Assembly (NCBI GenBank): GCA_016718035.1
Contig: JADKEK010000003.1
Coordinates: 231,501 to 295,500 of the forward strand
From: Bacteroidota bacterium
GTDB taxonomy: Bacteria > Bacteroidota > Bacteroidia > Chitinophagales > BACL12
Direction of reading: 5' to 3'
Length of the DNA stretch: 64,000 bases
Shown piece after piece: positions 1 through 8,641 of this stretch. The translations under genes were made by a program, and so were the position numbers. Every line of letters begins with the position of its first letter. Positions within the stretch are counted from its first letter, which is position 1. The notes beneath the pieces are model-generated. The model did not search any database. It was not told where the DNA came from and saw only the letters and a program-made list of their open reading frames with translations.

Positions 1-741
1 CATATTCCAAACGGGGTTTATCAATTCGCAGCCAAAATTATTGGTTCAGGTAATTCCAACCACCCAACTGTGCGTAGAATAAATAAACTCATTAAACATA
101 AAAATGACGATGCATTAACACGATTAGTTGGATATTTTGAATGGTTCCCGATTATGGAGCATCTGGATTTATTCCATGATGATATCCAATCACAAGTCGT
201 CAACAATAATCCCTCCGATTACATGCTGAAATTGTTGGATAATGTAAACAATGAGCAGGATTTACTCAATAAAATGTTATACCTTAAATTAAAAACTTTC
301 CTGGTAGATCATAATCTCAATTATACTGATAAAATGGGCATGTCAGCAGGTGTAGAAGTGAGGGTTCCCTATTTAGATATTGATTTGATAGCAATGAGCA
401 CTCAAATTCCAACTAAACTAAAAGTACATAATTTTCAAACTAAATATTTATTAAGACGCATTGCCGCACAACATTTACCGCAGTCAATAATTAATCGTCC
501 GAAAACAGGATTCGGCGCTCCTATTCGTAACTGGGTAACTAATGAAATGGCTACTATGGTGAATGAGCGATTATCTGCAAGTGAATTGAATAAATATCAT
601 ATTTTCAATCCTGTAGCCGTGCAAAAATTAATCAACGATAACAAATCAGGTCGCATTGACGGAGCCTATACAATAATTTCAATTATGGCTATCCAAAGTT
701 GGATGTCACAGTTTTATGATAACGACAATCTACATAATTAA
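1..741 (+). CDS. asnB: Asparagine synthase-like protein, C-terminal part (5' end outside window)
   Basis: The reading frame is open from base 1, so only the last 246 codons of the gene are present. The visible part matches the C-terminal synthetase domain of glutamine-hydrolysing asparagine synthases: the stretch DKMGMSAGVEVRVPYLD near residues 111-127 is the conserved segment after the ATP-binding loop, followed by KYLLRRIAAQHLPQSI and RPKTGFGAP. Family members transfer amide nitrogen from glutamine to a carboxylate. Copies inside polysaccharide loci probably amidate a sugar acid rather than make free asparagine; that is inference from the neighbours. The stop lies directly before the heparinase-like frame, so the two are likely co-transcribed. 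Confidence 0.85.
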   Translation, partial: HIPNGVYQFAAKIIGSGNSNHPTVRRINKLIKHKNDDALTRLVGYFEWFPIMEHLDLFHDDIQSQVVNNNPSDYMLKLLDNVNNEQDLLNKMLYLKLKTFLVDHNLNYTDKMGMSAGVEVRVPYLDIDLIAMSTQIPTKLKVHNFQTKYLLRRIAAQHLPQSIINRPKTGFGAPIRNWVTNEMATMVNERLSASELNKYHIFNPVAVQKLINDNKSGRIDGAYTIISIMAIQSWMSQFYDNDNLHN

Positions 742-2619
742 TTGAATTTTCGCAGATACATTGATTTTCTAAATAACATGGGCATTCCCTATGTTTTAGA
801 TAGAAGTCTTTATAGCTTAAAACAAAAATCAGGATCTTTAAAACATACATTAAACATTACACCAGTTAGTAGTTTCCCGCTTACCGGAAATTCATGGGTT
901 AATAACAGGGGTCAATTTTTATTTCAGGATAAAACAGCCCTCACCGGTCTACAAGCACCAACAGAAACATTAAAAAATAAAGCGTCAGCAATTTTTTCAG
1001 GCAAATTACCCTATTTTAATTATCACTATTTTGATATTCCGGAAACAAACAGGTGGCATGTTCATCCGTTAACCGGATATCATTACCCAAATAACATTTA
1101 TTATTTCAACATCAATGATTTTGCAGAGGAACAGGACATAAAATATGTGTGGGAAGCTTCCAGGTTTTGTTATATCTACGATATCATTAGGTACGATTAC
1201 CATTTTCAGGAAAATCAATTTGATTTTATATTCAAAGAAATCACTTCTTGGATACACAATAATCCGCTCAACTACGGCCCGAATTATATGTCCGGGCAGG
1301 AAGTTGCCATTCGGTTATTAAACTGGTGTTTTTGTATCAATTATTATGCGAATGAAATTGCCAACAATGAAACGCTTTGGCAAGAAGTAATGTCTTCTGT
1401 TTACGAACAACTTAAACATATAGAGGCGAATTTATTTTTTTCACAAAAATTTGTCCGCAACAACCATCTAATATCAGAAGCCACTTGCCTATTTGTTTAT
1501 AGCCTGCTGTTCCCAGCATTACCGGAATCTGCCAAATGGCAAAACAAATCAAAACAAATATTGGAGCAGGAAGCACAATTTCAAATATTTAATGATGGCA
1601 GCTACCTGCAATATTCAATGAATTACCATCGTGTCATCATCCAACTTTACAACTGGGTGATTAAAATTGGCAATCTAAATAAGGTGAAATTCAGTGATGC
1701 CTTTATCAGTCAAATTAAAAAGTCATTACAATTTTTAGTTCAAAACACAGACCCTTTAAGTGGTTACACACCAAATTACGGAGCAAACGACGGATCCTTA
1801 ATTTTTCCATTAAACGATAACGATTATCGTGATTTCAGACCACAATTGCAATCGCTTGCACATACATTACACCTAAATTTATACGAAGAGATTTTTGAGG
1901 ATACTTGCTGGGTAAATAATAAAAGCGATTTCAACTTCAGCGAAACATTACAGCAACAAAAAATCAACCAGTTCCCCACAGGAGGTTACTATAATTTCAG
2001 CGATGCTGAAACATTTACCTTTATCAGATGTGGCAGCCATATTAGAAGACCTTCACAGGCCGACAATTTGCACTTAGACCTTTGGTATCAATCACAAAAT
2101 ATCATGAGAGATGGAGGCACTTATGTTTACAATGGGGAATCATCAGTACGGCAGTATTTTTTTGGCACACAGTCTCACAATACAATAAAAATTGGCAACT
2201 ACGATCAAATGCTAAAAGGTTCGCGGTTTATTTGGTATTATTGGTCTAAATTAATTACGGCAGATTTAATTGAAAGCGATGATGCATTTATTTTTAATGG
2301 CAGTATAAAGGCATTCGCCTTAAAAGGTAAATGGGCCACACATTCACGTAAAGTAATCAAACAAAAAAAATCCGTTGCTTGGGAAGTAACAGATAGTATA
2401 AGTAATCATAACAATTTACCGATCACGCAAATTTGGAACCCAGGGCCACAGTTTAAAGCACAATTTGACATTGATGCAATTGATGCGAATAACAATTCAA
2501 TTACACCAGTTTATGAAAAAGGATATTTTTCAAACACTTATGGCCATATTGAAGAAATACAACAAATACTTTTTTGCACAAATAGTAATACAATAACCAC
2601 CCGAATTACATTAAAATAA
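742..2619 (+). CDS. Heparinase II/III family protein
   Basis: This is a 625-residue protein of the heparinase II/III (alginate lyase-like) family. The N-terminal half is the helical toroid type. The C-terminal half, about residues 410-560, has the typical signature: SQADNLHLDLWYQ, then MRDGGTYVYN and FFGTQSHNTIKI. Family members cleave uronic-acid polysaccharides by beta-elimination. Inside exopolysaccharide loci they are thought to trim or edit the polymer. No signal peptide is evident, so its compartment is uncertain. The first possible start is TTG at 742, directly after the preceding stop in the same frame; ATG at 778 is the alternative. The next gene begins four bases after the stop. Confidence 0.85.
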   Translation: MNFRRYIDFLNNMGIPYVLDRSLYSLKQKSGSLKHTLNITPVSSFPLTGNSWVNNRGQFLFQDKTALTGLQAPTETLKNKASAIFSGKLPYFNYHYFDIPETNRWHVHPLTGYHYPNNIYYFNINDFAEEQDIKYVWEASRFCYIYDIIRYDYHFQENQFDFIFKEITSWIHNNPLNYGPNYMSGQEVAIRLLNWCFCINYYANEIANNETLWQEVMSSVYEQLKHIEANLFFSQKFVRNNHLISEATCLFVYSLLFPALPESAKWQNKSKQILEQEAQFQIFNDGSYLQYSMNYHRVIIQLYNWVIKIGNLNKVKFSDAFISQIKKSLQFLVQNTDPLSGYTPNYGANDGSLIFPLNDNDYRDFRPQLQSLAHTLHLNLYEEIFEDTCWVNNKSDFNFSETLQQQKINQFPTGGYYNFSDAETFTFIRCGSHIRRPSQADNLHLDLWYQSQNIMRDGGTYVYNGESSVRQYFFGTQSHNTIKIGNYDQMLKGSRFIWYYWSKLITADLIESDDAFIFNGSIKAFALKGKWATHSRKVIKQKKSVAWEVTDSISNHNNLPITQIWNPGPQFKAQFDIDAIDANNNSITPVYEKGYFSNTYGHIEEIQQILFCTNSNTITTRITLK

Positions 2620-2623
2620 CACC

Positions 2624-3922
2624 ATGCATATCTTATTGATACATCAATATTTTCAGGAAACAGATGATCCGGGAGGTATGCGCTGGAATGCCATGGCTAA
2701 ATTATGGGTTGAACAGGGCCATACTATCACCGTAATTGCTGGGATGACACATTATGCAAAGGGCACTCGCAATCCTAAATACAATAATAAATATGTTGTT
2801 GTGGACGACTTTGCTCCGGGTATAAAAGTGATTAGAACACATGTTTCCCGTTCATATAACAATAACTTCAGGGGCAGAATGAATGCCTATTTTGCATTTG
2901 TATTTTCAGGAACAATTGGTGGTTTACTAAAAGCAAAAGATAAATACGATTGTATTATTGTTAGTTCACCTCCTTTAACTGCAGGCATCACTGCATTAAT
3001 ATTAAAGTTTTTCAAACGTTTACCTTTTGTTTTTGAAATTCGGGACTTATGGCCTGAGTCAGCAATCGATACGGGTGTGCTCACCAATAAAACAATTATA
3101 AAATTTGCATTACTGTTGGAGCGAAGATTATACAAAAGTGCTTCATTGATAAATGTGTTAACGCCTGCAATGAAAAATAGTTTGATTACTAAAAAAGGAG
3201 TTGCAGAAAATAAGATAATTTATTTCCCCAATGCTGCGGATTTTGAATTAAGTGAACACCTAATTACTAACGCTACAACAAATTCTCTAAGAAAAGAACT
3301 TGACTTGCCAACAGACAAATTAATTGTATGTTATGTAGGCGCCCATGGTGTTGCCAACCATTTAATTCAAATTTTAGATGCAGCAGTGCTAATAAAAAAT
3401 GAGCCCATTATATTTTTATTGTTGGGAGATGGTATGCAAAAAGCAACATTGCAGGAAATAGCCACACAACGTAATTTATCTAACGTTGTTTTTCGTCCGG
3501 CAGTACCGAAAGGAGAAGCAATGAAATATATTTTGGCCAGCGATATCGGAATGTCCATCCTAAAAAAAGCGGAAACATTTAAAACAGTATTCTCCAATAA
3601 AACATTTGACTATATGGCTTGTAAAAAGCCGATAATTTTAGGAATAGATGGTGTTTCCAGAGAATTGCTAGCCACTGCTGATGCTGGTATATATGTTGAA
3701 CCCGAAAACCCTGAAGCGCTTGCAAACGCTGCAATACATTATTTACACAATCGCGAATTAATATTTACTCACGGTGAAAACGGATATCGTTTTGTCAAAG
3801 CTAATTTTGATAGAACGATTTTAGCTACAAATTATATTCAGACCCTAAGTAATTTCTTTGACAAAAAACCGGTACAATCAACCGTGCAAAAAGCCTCTAC
3901 AAATGTACCTCAGGCTGATTAA
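2624..3922 (+). CDS. Glycosyltransferase family 4 (WbuB-like)
   Basis: A 432-residue GT-B glycosyltransferase. The N-terminus HILLIHQYFQETDDPGGMRW is the acceptor-side start of WbuB/GT4 enzymes, and FEIRDLWPESAIDTGVL is a strongly conserved segment of this subgroup. The donor-side domain follows, with VCYVGAHGVANHL, then FRPAVPKGEAMKY and a C-terminal KTFDYMACKKPIILGIDG motif whose glutamate equivalent binds nucleotide sugar in the family. It should add a sugar to the lipid-linked repeat unit at the cytoplasmic face of the inner membrane. Its 3' end overlaps the priming sugar transferase start by 20 bases, indicating one operon. Confidence 0.9.
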   Translation: MHILLIHQYFQETDDPGGMRWNAMAKLWVEQGHTITVIAGMTHYAKGTRNPKYNNKYVVVDDFAPGIKVIRTHVSRSYNNNFRGRMNAYFAFVFSGTIGGLLKAKDKYDCIIVSSPPLTAGITALILKFFKRLPFVFEIRDLWPESAIDTGVLTNKTIIKFALLLERRLYKSASLINVLTPAMKNSLITKKGVAENKIIYFPNAADFELSEHLITNATTNSLRKELDLPTDKLIVCYVGAHGVANHLIQILDAAVLIKNEPIIFLLLGDGMQKATLQEIATQRNLSNVVFRPAVPKGEAMKYILASDIGMSILKKAETFKTVFSNKTFDYMACKKPIILGIDGVSRELLATADAGIYVEPENPEALANAAIHYLHNRELIFTHGENGYRFVKANFDRTILATNYIQTLSNFFDKKPVQSTVQKASTNVPQAD

Positions 3923-4525
3923 ACCTTTTTTCGACGTTTTATTCGCTTTTATAGGCATCATTTTATGTTTGCCTTTATTTATTGTTATTAGCTTGTATTG
4001 TGCCATCAATTTTAATGGCCAAGTATTTTTTACACAACAACGCATTGGTAAAAACGAAAAAGTGTTCATCATTTATAAATTTATTACCATGCATCCGCCT
4101 ACCGGTAAATACAAAGATAAATCGGATGCAGCAAGACTGACAAAAGCAGGCGCTTTATTACGACTTACTTCTTTAGATGAATTACCACAACTGTTTAATA
4201 TTATTTCCGGTAAAATGAGTTGGGTAGGACCTCGACCATTGTTGCCTGAATATTTACCTTTTATACTACTGAGGAAAAGAAACGGCATCATGTAAAACCC
4301 GGAATAACCGGCTTAGCACAAATAAATGGCCGCAACTTAGTAGGCTGGGATGAGCGCTTACGTCTTGATGCAGAGTATGCTGATAAAGTGAATTTATTGC
4401 TAGATATAAAAATCGTGTTTCGTACAGCGATTTATATTATTCAACGACGTGATGTAGTAGCTAACCCACAATCAGTATTGCAACCTTTGCATATAGTCAG
4501 AAAATTAAATCCCCCTAACAAATAA
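3903..4525 (+). CDS. Priming sugar transferase (WcaJ/PglC-like), interrupted by a one-base deletion
   Basis: This is a polyprenyl-phosphate hexose-1-phosphate transferase of the bacterial sugar transferase family. It would load the first sugar phosphate onto the lipid carrier. ATG at 3903 gives MYLRLIKPFFDVLFAFIGII, a membrane hairpin, followed by FFTQQRIGKNEKVF, SLDELPQLFNIISGKMSWVG and GPRPLLPEYLPF. The frame then breaks in the TTTT run at 4259-4262 and stops at 4295. Adding one T restores FYTTEEKKRHHVKPGITG and LAQINGRN to the stop at 4525. The restored protein has 207 residues, normal for small PglC-type enzymes. A consensus error is more likely than a real pseudogene because every motif on both sides is intact. 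Confidence 0.82.
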
Positions 4526-4532
4526 TTTTATT

Positions 4533-5666
4533 ATGGAAAACGAACGTATTTATTTATCTCCGCCTCATATGGGAGGTACAGAGTTAGCATACATTCAAAA
4601 TGCATTTGATACTAATTGGATTGCACCATTAGGTCCTCATGTTGATGCATTTGAAAATAACCTGTCAGGGTTTCTGCAGGTAAAGGCTTGCGCCGCATTG
4701 TCTTCAGGAACCGCAGCATTGCACCTGGCATTAATACAACTGAATGTGCAACAAAGTGATTACGTAATTTGCCCTACGTTTACTTTTTCAGCATCGGCAA
4801 ATCCCATATTATACCAAAAAGCAATTCCTGTATTTGTAGATAGTGAAAAAGAAACATGGAATATGGACCCGGAATTATTAGAAGAAGCAGTCCAATTTTG
4901 TTTGCGTCAAAATAAAAAACCGAAAGCAATAATTGTAGTACATTTATATGGTATGCCGGCTAAATTAAAAGCCATTCAAAAAATAGCTGATGACCATGGT
5001 ATCCCCATAATTGAAGATGCTGCCGAATCGTTAGGTTCAACATATTATGGCAAACATACGGGTTCATTTGGCACATTTGGCATATTATCATTTAATGGAA
5101 ATAAAATAATTACTACTTCGGGTGGTGGCGCATTGGTGTCATCTAATTTAGAAGCGATAAAAAAAACCCGTTTTCTTGCAACTCAGGCACGTGACCCTGC
5201 TCCTCATTATCAGCATTCCACAATAGGCTACAATTATCGTATGAGTAATATTTGTGCAGCTATTGGGAGAGGTCAAATGGAAGTACTTTCTAATAGAGTA
5301 GATAGCCGTAAAAAGAATTTCAATTATTATCAATCCCGTTTATCAGTTTTACCAGCTATTACATTTTTACCTGAACCTGAAAATGTTTCATCCAACCGTT
5401 GGTTAACTACTATTCAAATAGACAGCACTCAAACAAGTGCAACACCAAATACCATTAGACTTGCATTAGAATCATTAAATATAGAATCACGACCACTTTG
5501 GAAGCCGTTACATTTGCAACCGATATTTGCCCAGTTCCCATCTTTTGTAGCTGATATCAGCACTAATTTATTCTTCAATGGCCTGTGTCTTCCCTCCGGG
5601 TCTGCTTTAACTGAAGCGCATTTAGACCGAATCTGCAGTAGCGTTGAAGCTACAATCGGCTCATAA
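4533..5666 (+). CDS. DegT/DnrJ/EryC1/StrS aminotransferase (PglE-like)
   Basis: A 377-residue PLP-dependent sugar aminotransferase. The start YLSPPHMGGTELAYIQNAFD and IAPLGPHVDAFE are typical of PglE-like enzymes. The cofactor lysine is Lys191 in SFNGNKIITTSGGG, and EDAAESLGS near residue 161 supplies the PLP-stacking region. Such enzymes transfer an amino group from glutamate to C4 of a UDP-4-keto-6-deoxy sugar. The substrate would be made by the CapD-type dehydratase encoded next. The gene starts seven bases after the sugar transferase stop, leaving no room for a PglD-type acetyltransferase, which often lies in this position. Confidence 0.9.
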   Translation: MENERIYLSPPHMGGTELAYIQNAFDTNWIAPLGPHVDAFENNLSGFLQVKACAALSSGTAALHLALIQLNVQQSDYVICPTFTFSASANPILYQKAIPVFVDSEKETWNMDPELLEEAVQFCLRQNKKPKAIIVVHLYGMPAKLKAIQKIADDHGIPIIEDAAESLGSTYYGKHTGSFGTFGILSFNGNKIITTSGGGALVSSNLEAIKKTRFLATQARDPAPHYQHSTIGYNYRMSNICAAIGRGQMEVLSNRVDSRKKNFNYYQSRLSVLPAITFLPEPENVSSNRWLTTIQIDSTQTSATPNTIRLALESLNIESRPLWKPLHLQPIFAQFPSFVADISTNLFFNGLCLPSGSALTEAHLDRICSSVEATIGS

Positions 5667-5801
5667 ACTCCACTTACTTTACACTAAAGTTTATTTTGTA
5701 ATTACAAACCAGTAATTTTGGCCTGAACAGCCATCAATTACAGTTTACCCTATTCTTGTTATCCCGAACCATCTCCATGAACCCAAAAGTTGAAGCCATT
5801 T

Positions 5802-7744
5802 ATGAGTAACAATTGGAGTAATTATATAAATCGGGAATTCGGCACGCGCATTATTTCAAAATGGGTGGTATTTATTTTTGATATTGTTATTACTCTTTTT
5901 ACCTATGGAGTTGCCTATACATTAAGATATAATTTTAATACTTCTGCTGTTTCGTTTGATGTATTTATTGAAGACATCATTTTAACCATTCTCGTTTACG
6001 CAATAAGTTTTTTATCTTTTAAATCTTATGATGGCATTATTCGCCATTCCGGTGTAGCTGATGCGCTTCGGATAATTAAAGCCGGATTAATGGCAATAAT
6101 TATACTTATTGTATTATCTACAATAAGTAAAGTGTATGACTTCAGCTTTGGCATAACACCTATTGCTATTGCCATTATTCATTTGGTAATAAATGTTTCT
6201 ATTTTAGTGTTTAGTCGGTATGGAATCAAAGTATTTTTTTATGAAGTTAACCGGAATAAAATAAGCAAAATTCCGGTGGCCATTTACGGAGCCGGCCGTC
6301 GTGGACTAAGCGTTTTCCAAGCCATTAAAAATGATTCGGAGTCAAATTTCGTAGTAGCTGCTTTTTTAGATGACAACGATACCAAACTCAATAAAACCAT
6401 AGAAGGAGTTAAAATATTTTCTCCTAAAAAAATGGAAGCAGTAATTCACAGGTATCAGATACAACAGCTCATTATCGGTATTCATGAGATTGAACCACAG
6501 AAAAAAAATGATATTGTAGCCATTTGTTTCGAGCACCAGGTAAGCGTAAAATCAGTGCCGCCGGTGGCAAACTGGATTAATGGTCAGCTTAGTTTAAAAC
6601 AATTAAAAAATATCAATATTGAAGATTTGCTTGGTCGTGAACCAATTTTGCTGGAAAACGAACAAATTCATCAAACATTATCGGGTAAACGCATTATGGT
6701 TACCGGTGCAGCCGGATCAATAGGCAGTGAGTTGGTAAAACAAATAATTAAATACGCACCAAAGCAACTCATTTTAATTGATCAGGCTGAAAGTCCTTTG
6801 TTTGATTTAAAAATGGATTTATTATTTGCAGAGCAATTGCGGTTGCATACCCAGGTTGCTTTTATAGTTTGCGATATTACTAACCAGTCGAGATTGGAAA
6901 AAATATTTGCAACATATCATCCTGAAATGATTTTTCACGCTGCTGCATACAAACATGTTCCGTTAATGGAAGATAATGTTTACGAAGCAGTAGACGTAAA
7001 TATTTTTGGCTCAAAAAATTTAATTGATCTAGCCTTAAAACACAAAGTAGAAAAGTTTGTCATGATTTCGACAGACAAAGCGGTTAACCCAACCAATGTG
7101 ATGGGAGCAACTAAAAGAGCTGCGGAAGTATATGTTCAGTACAAATCAAAATTATCACCATCCAATCCGGTTTTTATTACAACCCGTTTTGGTAATGTAT
7201 TAGGTAGTAATGGCTCGGTAGTTAATTATTTCAGTAAACAAATAGCCCAGGGCGGACCATTAACTATTACCCATCCGGAAGTTACCCGTTACTTCATGAC
7301 CATTTCAGAGGCTTGTCAGCTAGTTTTAGAAGCGGCAACTATGGGTAAAACCAGCGAACTGTATCTGTTTGATATGGGAAACCCGGTAAAAATTATCGAT
7401 TTGGCCCGTAAAATGGTGCTTTTAAGCGGTTTGGAGCCCGAAACGGATATACCATTTGTTTACACAGGATTACGTCCCGGTGAAAAATTACATGAGGAAT
7501 TATTGAACACGAACGAAAATACCTTACCTACCCATCATCACAAAATCAAGGTTGCTCTGACAGCCGAATATAGCCCCGAAATTGTGGAATTCATATCTCT
7601 TCGCTTCAAAACGCCCTGAAATCGGGTGATACAACGGATATTGTGACAGCATTAAAACATATGATACCTGAGTTTATAAGTCAAAACTCCGATTTTGAGC
7701 ACCTTGATGCAACCAAATCTGACAAATTGCCTGTCACCAATTAA
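5802..7744 (+). CDS. CapD/WbpM-type nucleoside-diphosphate sugar 4,6-dehydratase, one-base deletion near 3' end
   Basis: A membrane-anchored UDP-GlcNAc-type 4,6-dehydratase. About four transmembrane helices occupy the first 145 residues. A CoA-binding-like Rossmann segment (IPVAIYGAGRRGLS) comes next, then the catalytic short-chain dehydrogenase domain: NAD site VTGAAGSIGSEL near residue 300 and STDKAVNPTNVMGATKRA, which holds the active-site methionine and lysine of the WbpM group. ATG at 5802 is preferred to an upstream TTG at 5790. The long frame ends at 7619, but a missing base near 7587-7600 explains this: another frame continues with SLQNALKSGDTTDIVTALKH to 7744. That restores 647 residues, the normal family length. 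Confidence 0.88.
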
Positions 7745-7766
7745 CTTACATTGCCAGAATTGGTGC

Positions 7767-7796
7767 TTTTGTAATCATGCCGAAACCCTATATTTG
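7767..7796 (+). promoter_or_regulatory. Bacteroidota-type promoter for the wza-wzc pair
   Basis: TTTTG at 7767-7771 and TATATTTG at 7789-7796 match the -33 (TTTG) and -7 (TAnnTTTG) elements of Bacteroidota primary-sigma promoters, 17 bases apart. Transcription would begin near 7801, about 40 bases before the export lipoprotein start. The two export genes may therefore be transcribed separately from the sugar genes upstream. Confidence 0.6.
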
Positions 7797-7839
7797 TCGG
7801 CTAATTAAATTTACATTCAGGTTTAGTTAAAGCGTTAAC

Positions 7840-8631
7840 ATGTTGACCAGAGCACACTATAGGAATACGATTTTCAAAATACTACTTTTGATTTTGATAG
7901 CATCGCCTTTGTTTCAGGCATGTGGCATCATTAACCCTAATCGAATGCTAGATGCAGACAAAGAATATATCGGCGCAAGCTTTCTCAATACAAGCACGCC
8001 TGATTTTACAATTGCTCAAGGCGATATTGTTCAGGTTTTAGTATTTACAAAAAATGGATATGCCTTAGTTGAACCGCAAATTAGTACTCAAAACAATGGA
8101 AATACCCCGGAAACAAATAGTGTTCCTCTTGATTATTCGATTGATATAAACGGCGAAGCAAATTTACCTTTGGTTGGACATGTAAAACTTGCAGGTTTAA
8201 CTATAAGAGAAGCAGAAACATTCCTTGCTCAAAAGTATGCTTCAAATTATATCGACCCATTTGTTAATGTAAAAATTACCAATAAATATATTACGGTATA
8301 CAGAGGTGGCACTGACGCCAGACAAGTAATCCTTTCCCGGCCTGATATGACAATTTTAGAAGCGATAGGTGCTGCAGGTGGTGTGCCTGAAAATGGTAAA
8401 GCCTCTACAATTACTGTGATACGCAAAATTGATGGTCAACCCCAAACCGAAATAATTGACCTTTCTGAAATTGAAAGCATAGCAAAAGCCAACACTGTTG
8501 TAATGCCAAATGATGTAATATATGTTGAGCCGGCATTTAACGCTTCTATAGTTAGAGAAGTTGCACCAATACTTAGTGCATTTTCAAGTATTGTTCTTAT
8601 TTATGTTTCGTTAGTTAATTTAAATAGATAA
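7840..8631 (+). CDS. Polysaccharide export outer-membrane lipoprotein (Wza-like, SLBB domain)
   Basis: A 263-residue exopolysaccharide export protein. The N-terminus is a lipoprotein signal with the candidate lipid-bearing cysteine in LFQACG near residue 28. The polysaccharide biosynthesis/export domain follows (DFTIAQGDIVQVLVF, then SIDINGEANLPLVGHVKLAG and LTIREAETFL). An SLBB segment (TILEAIGAAGGVPENGKAST) comes next. A C-terminal hydrophobic helix (SAFSSIVLIYVSLVNL) corresponds to the helix that Wza uses to form its outer-membrane barrel. It should form the outer-membrane channel for the polymer, working with the kinase/copolymerase encoded ten bases downstream. Confidence 0.9.
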   Translation: MLTRAHYRNTIFKILLLILIASPLFQACGIINPNRMLDADKEYIGASFLNTSTPDFTIAQGDIVQVLVFTKNGYALVEPQISTQNNGNTPETNSVPLDYSIDINGEANLPLVGHVKLAGLTIREAETFLAQKYASNYIDPFVNVKITNKYITVYRGGTDARQVILSRPDMTILEAIGAAGGVPENGKASTITVIRKIDGQPQTEIIDLSEIESIAKANTVVMPNDVIYVEPAFNASIVREVAPILSAFSSIVLIYVSLVNLNR

Positions 8632-8641
8632 TTTTCAGGGC

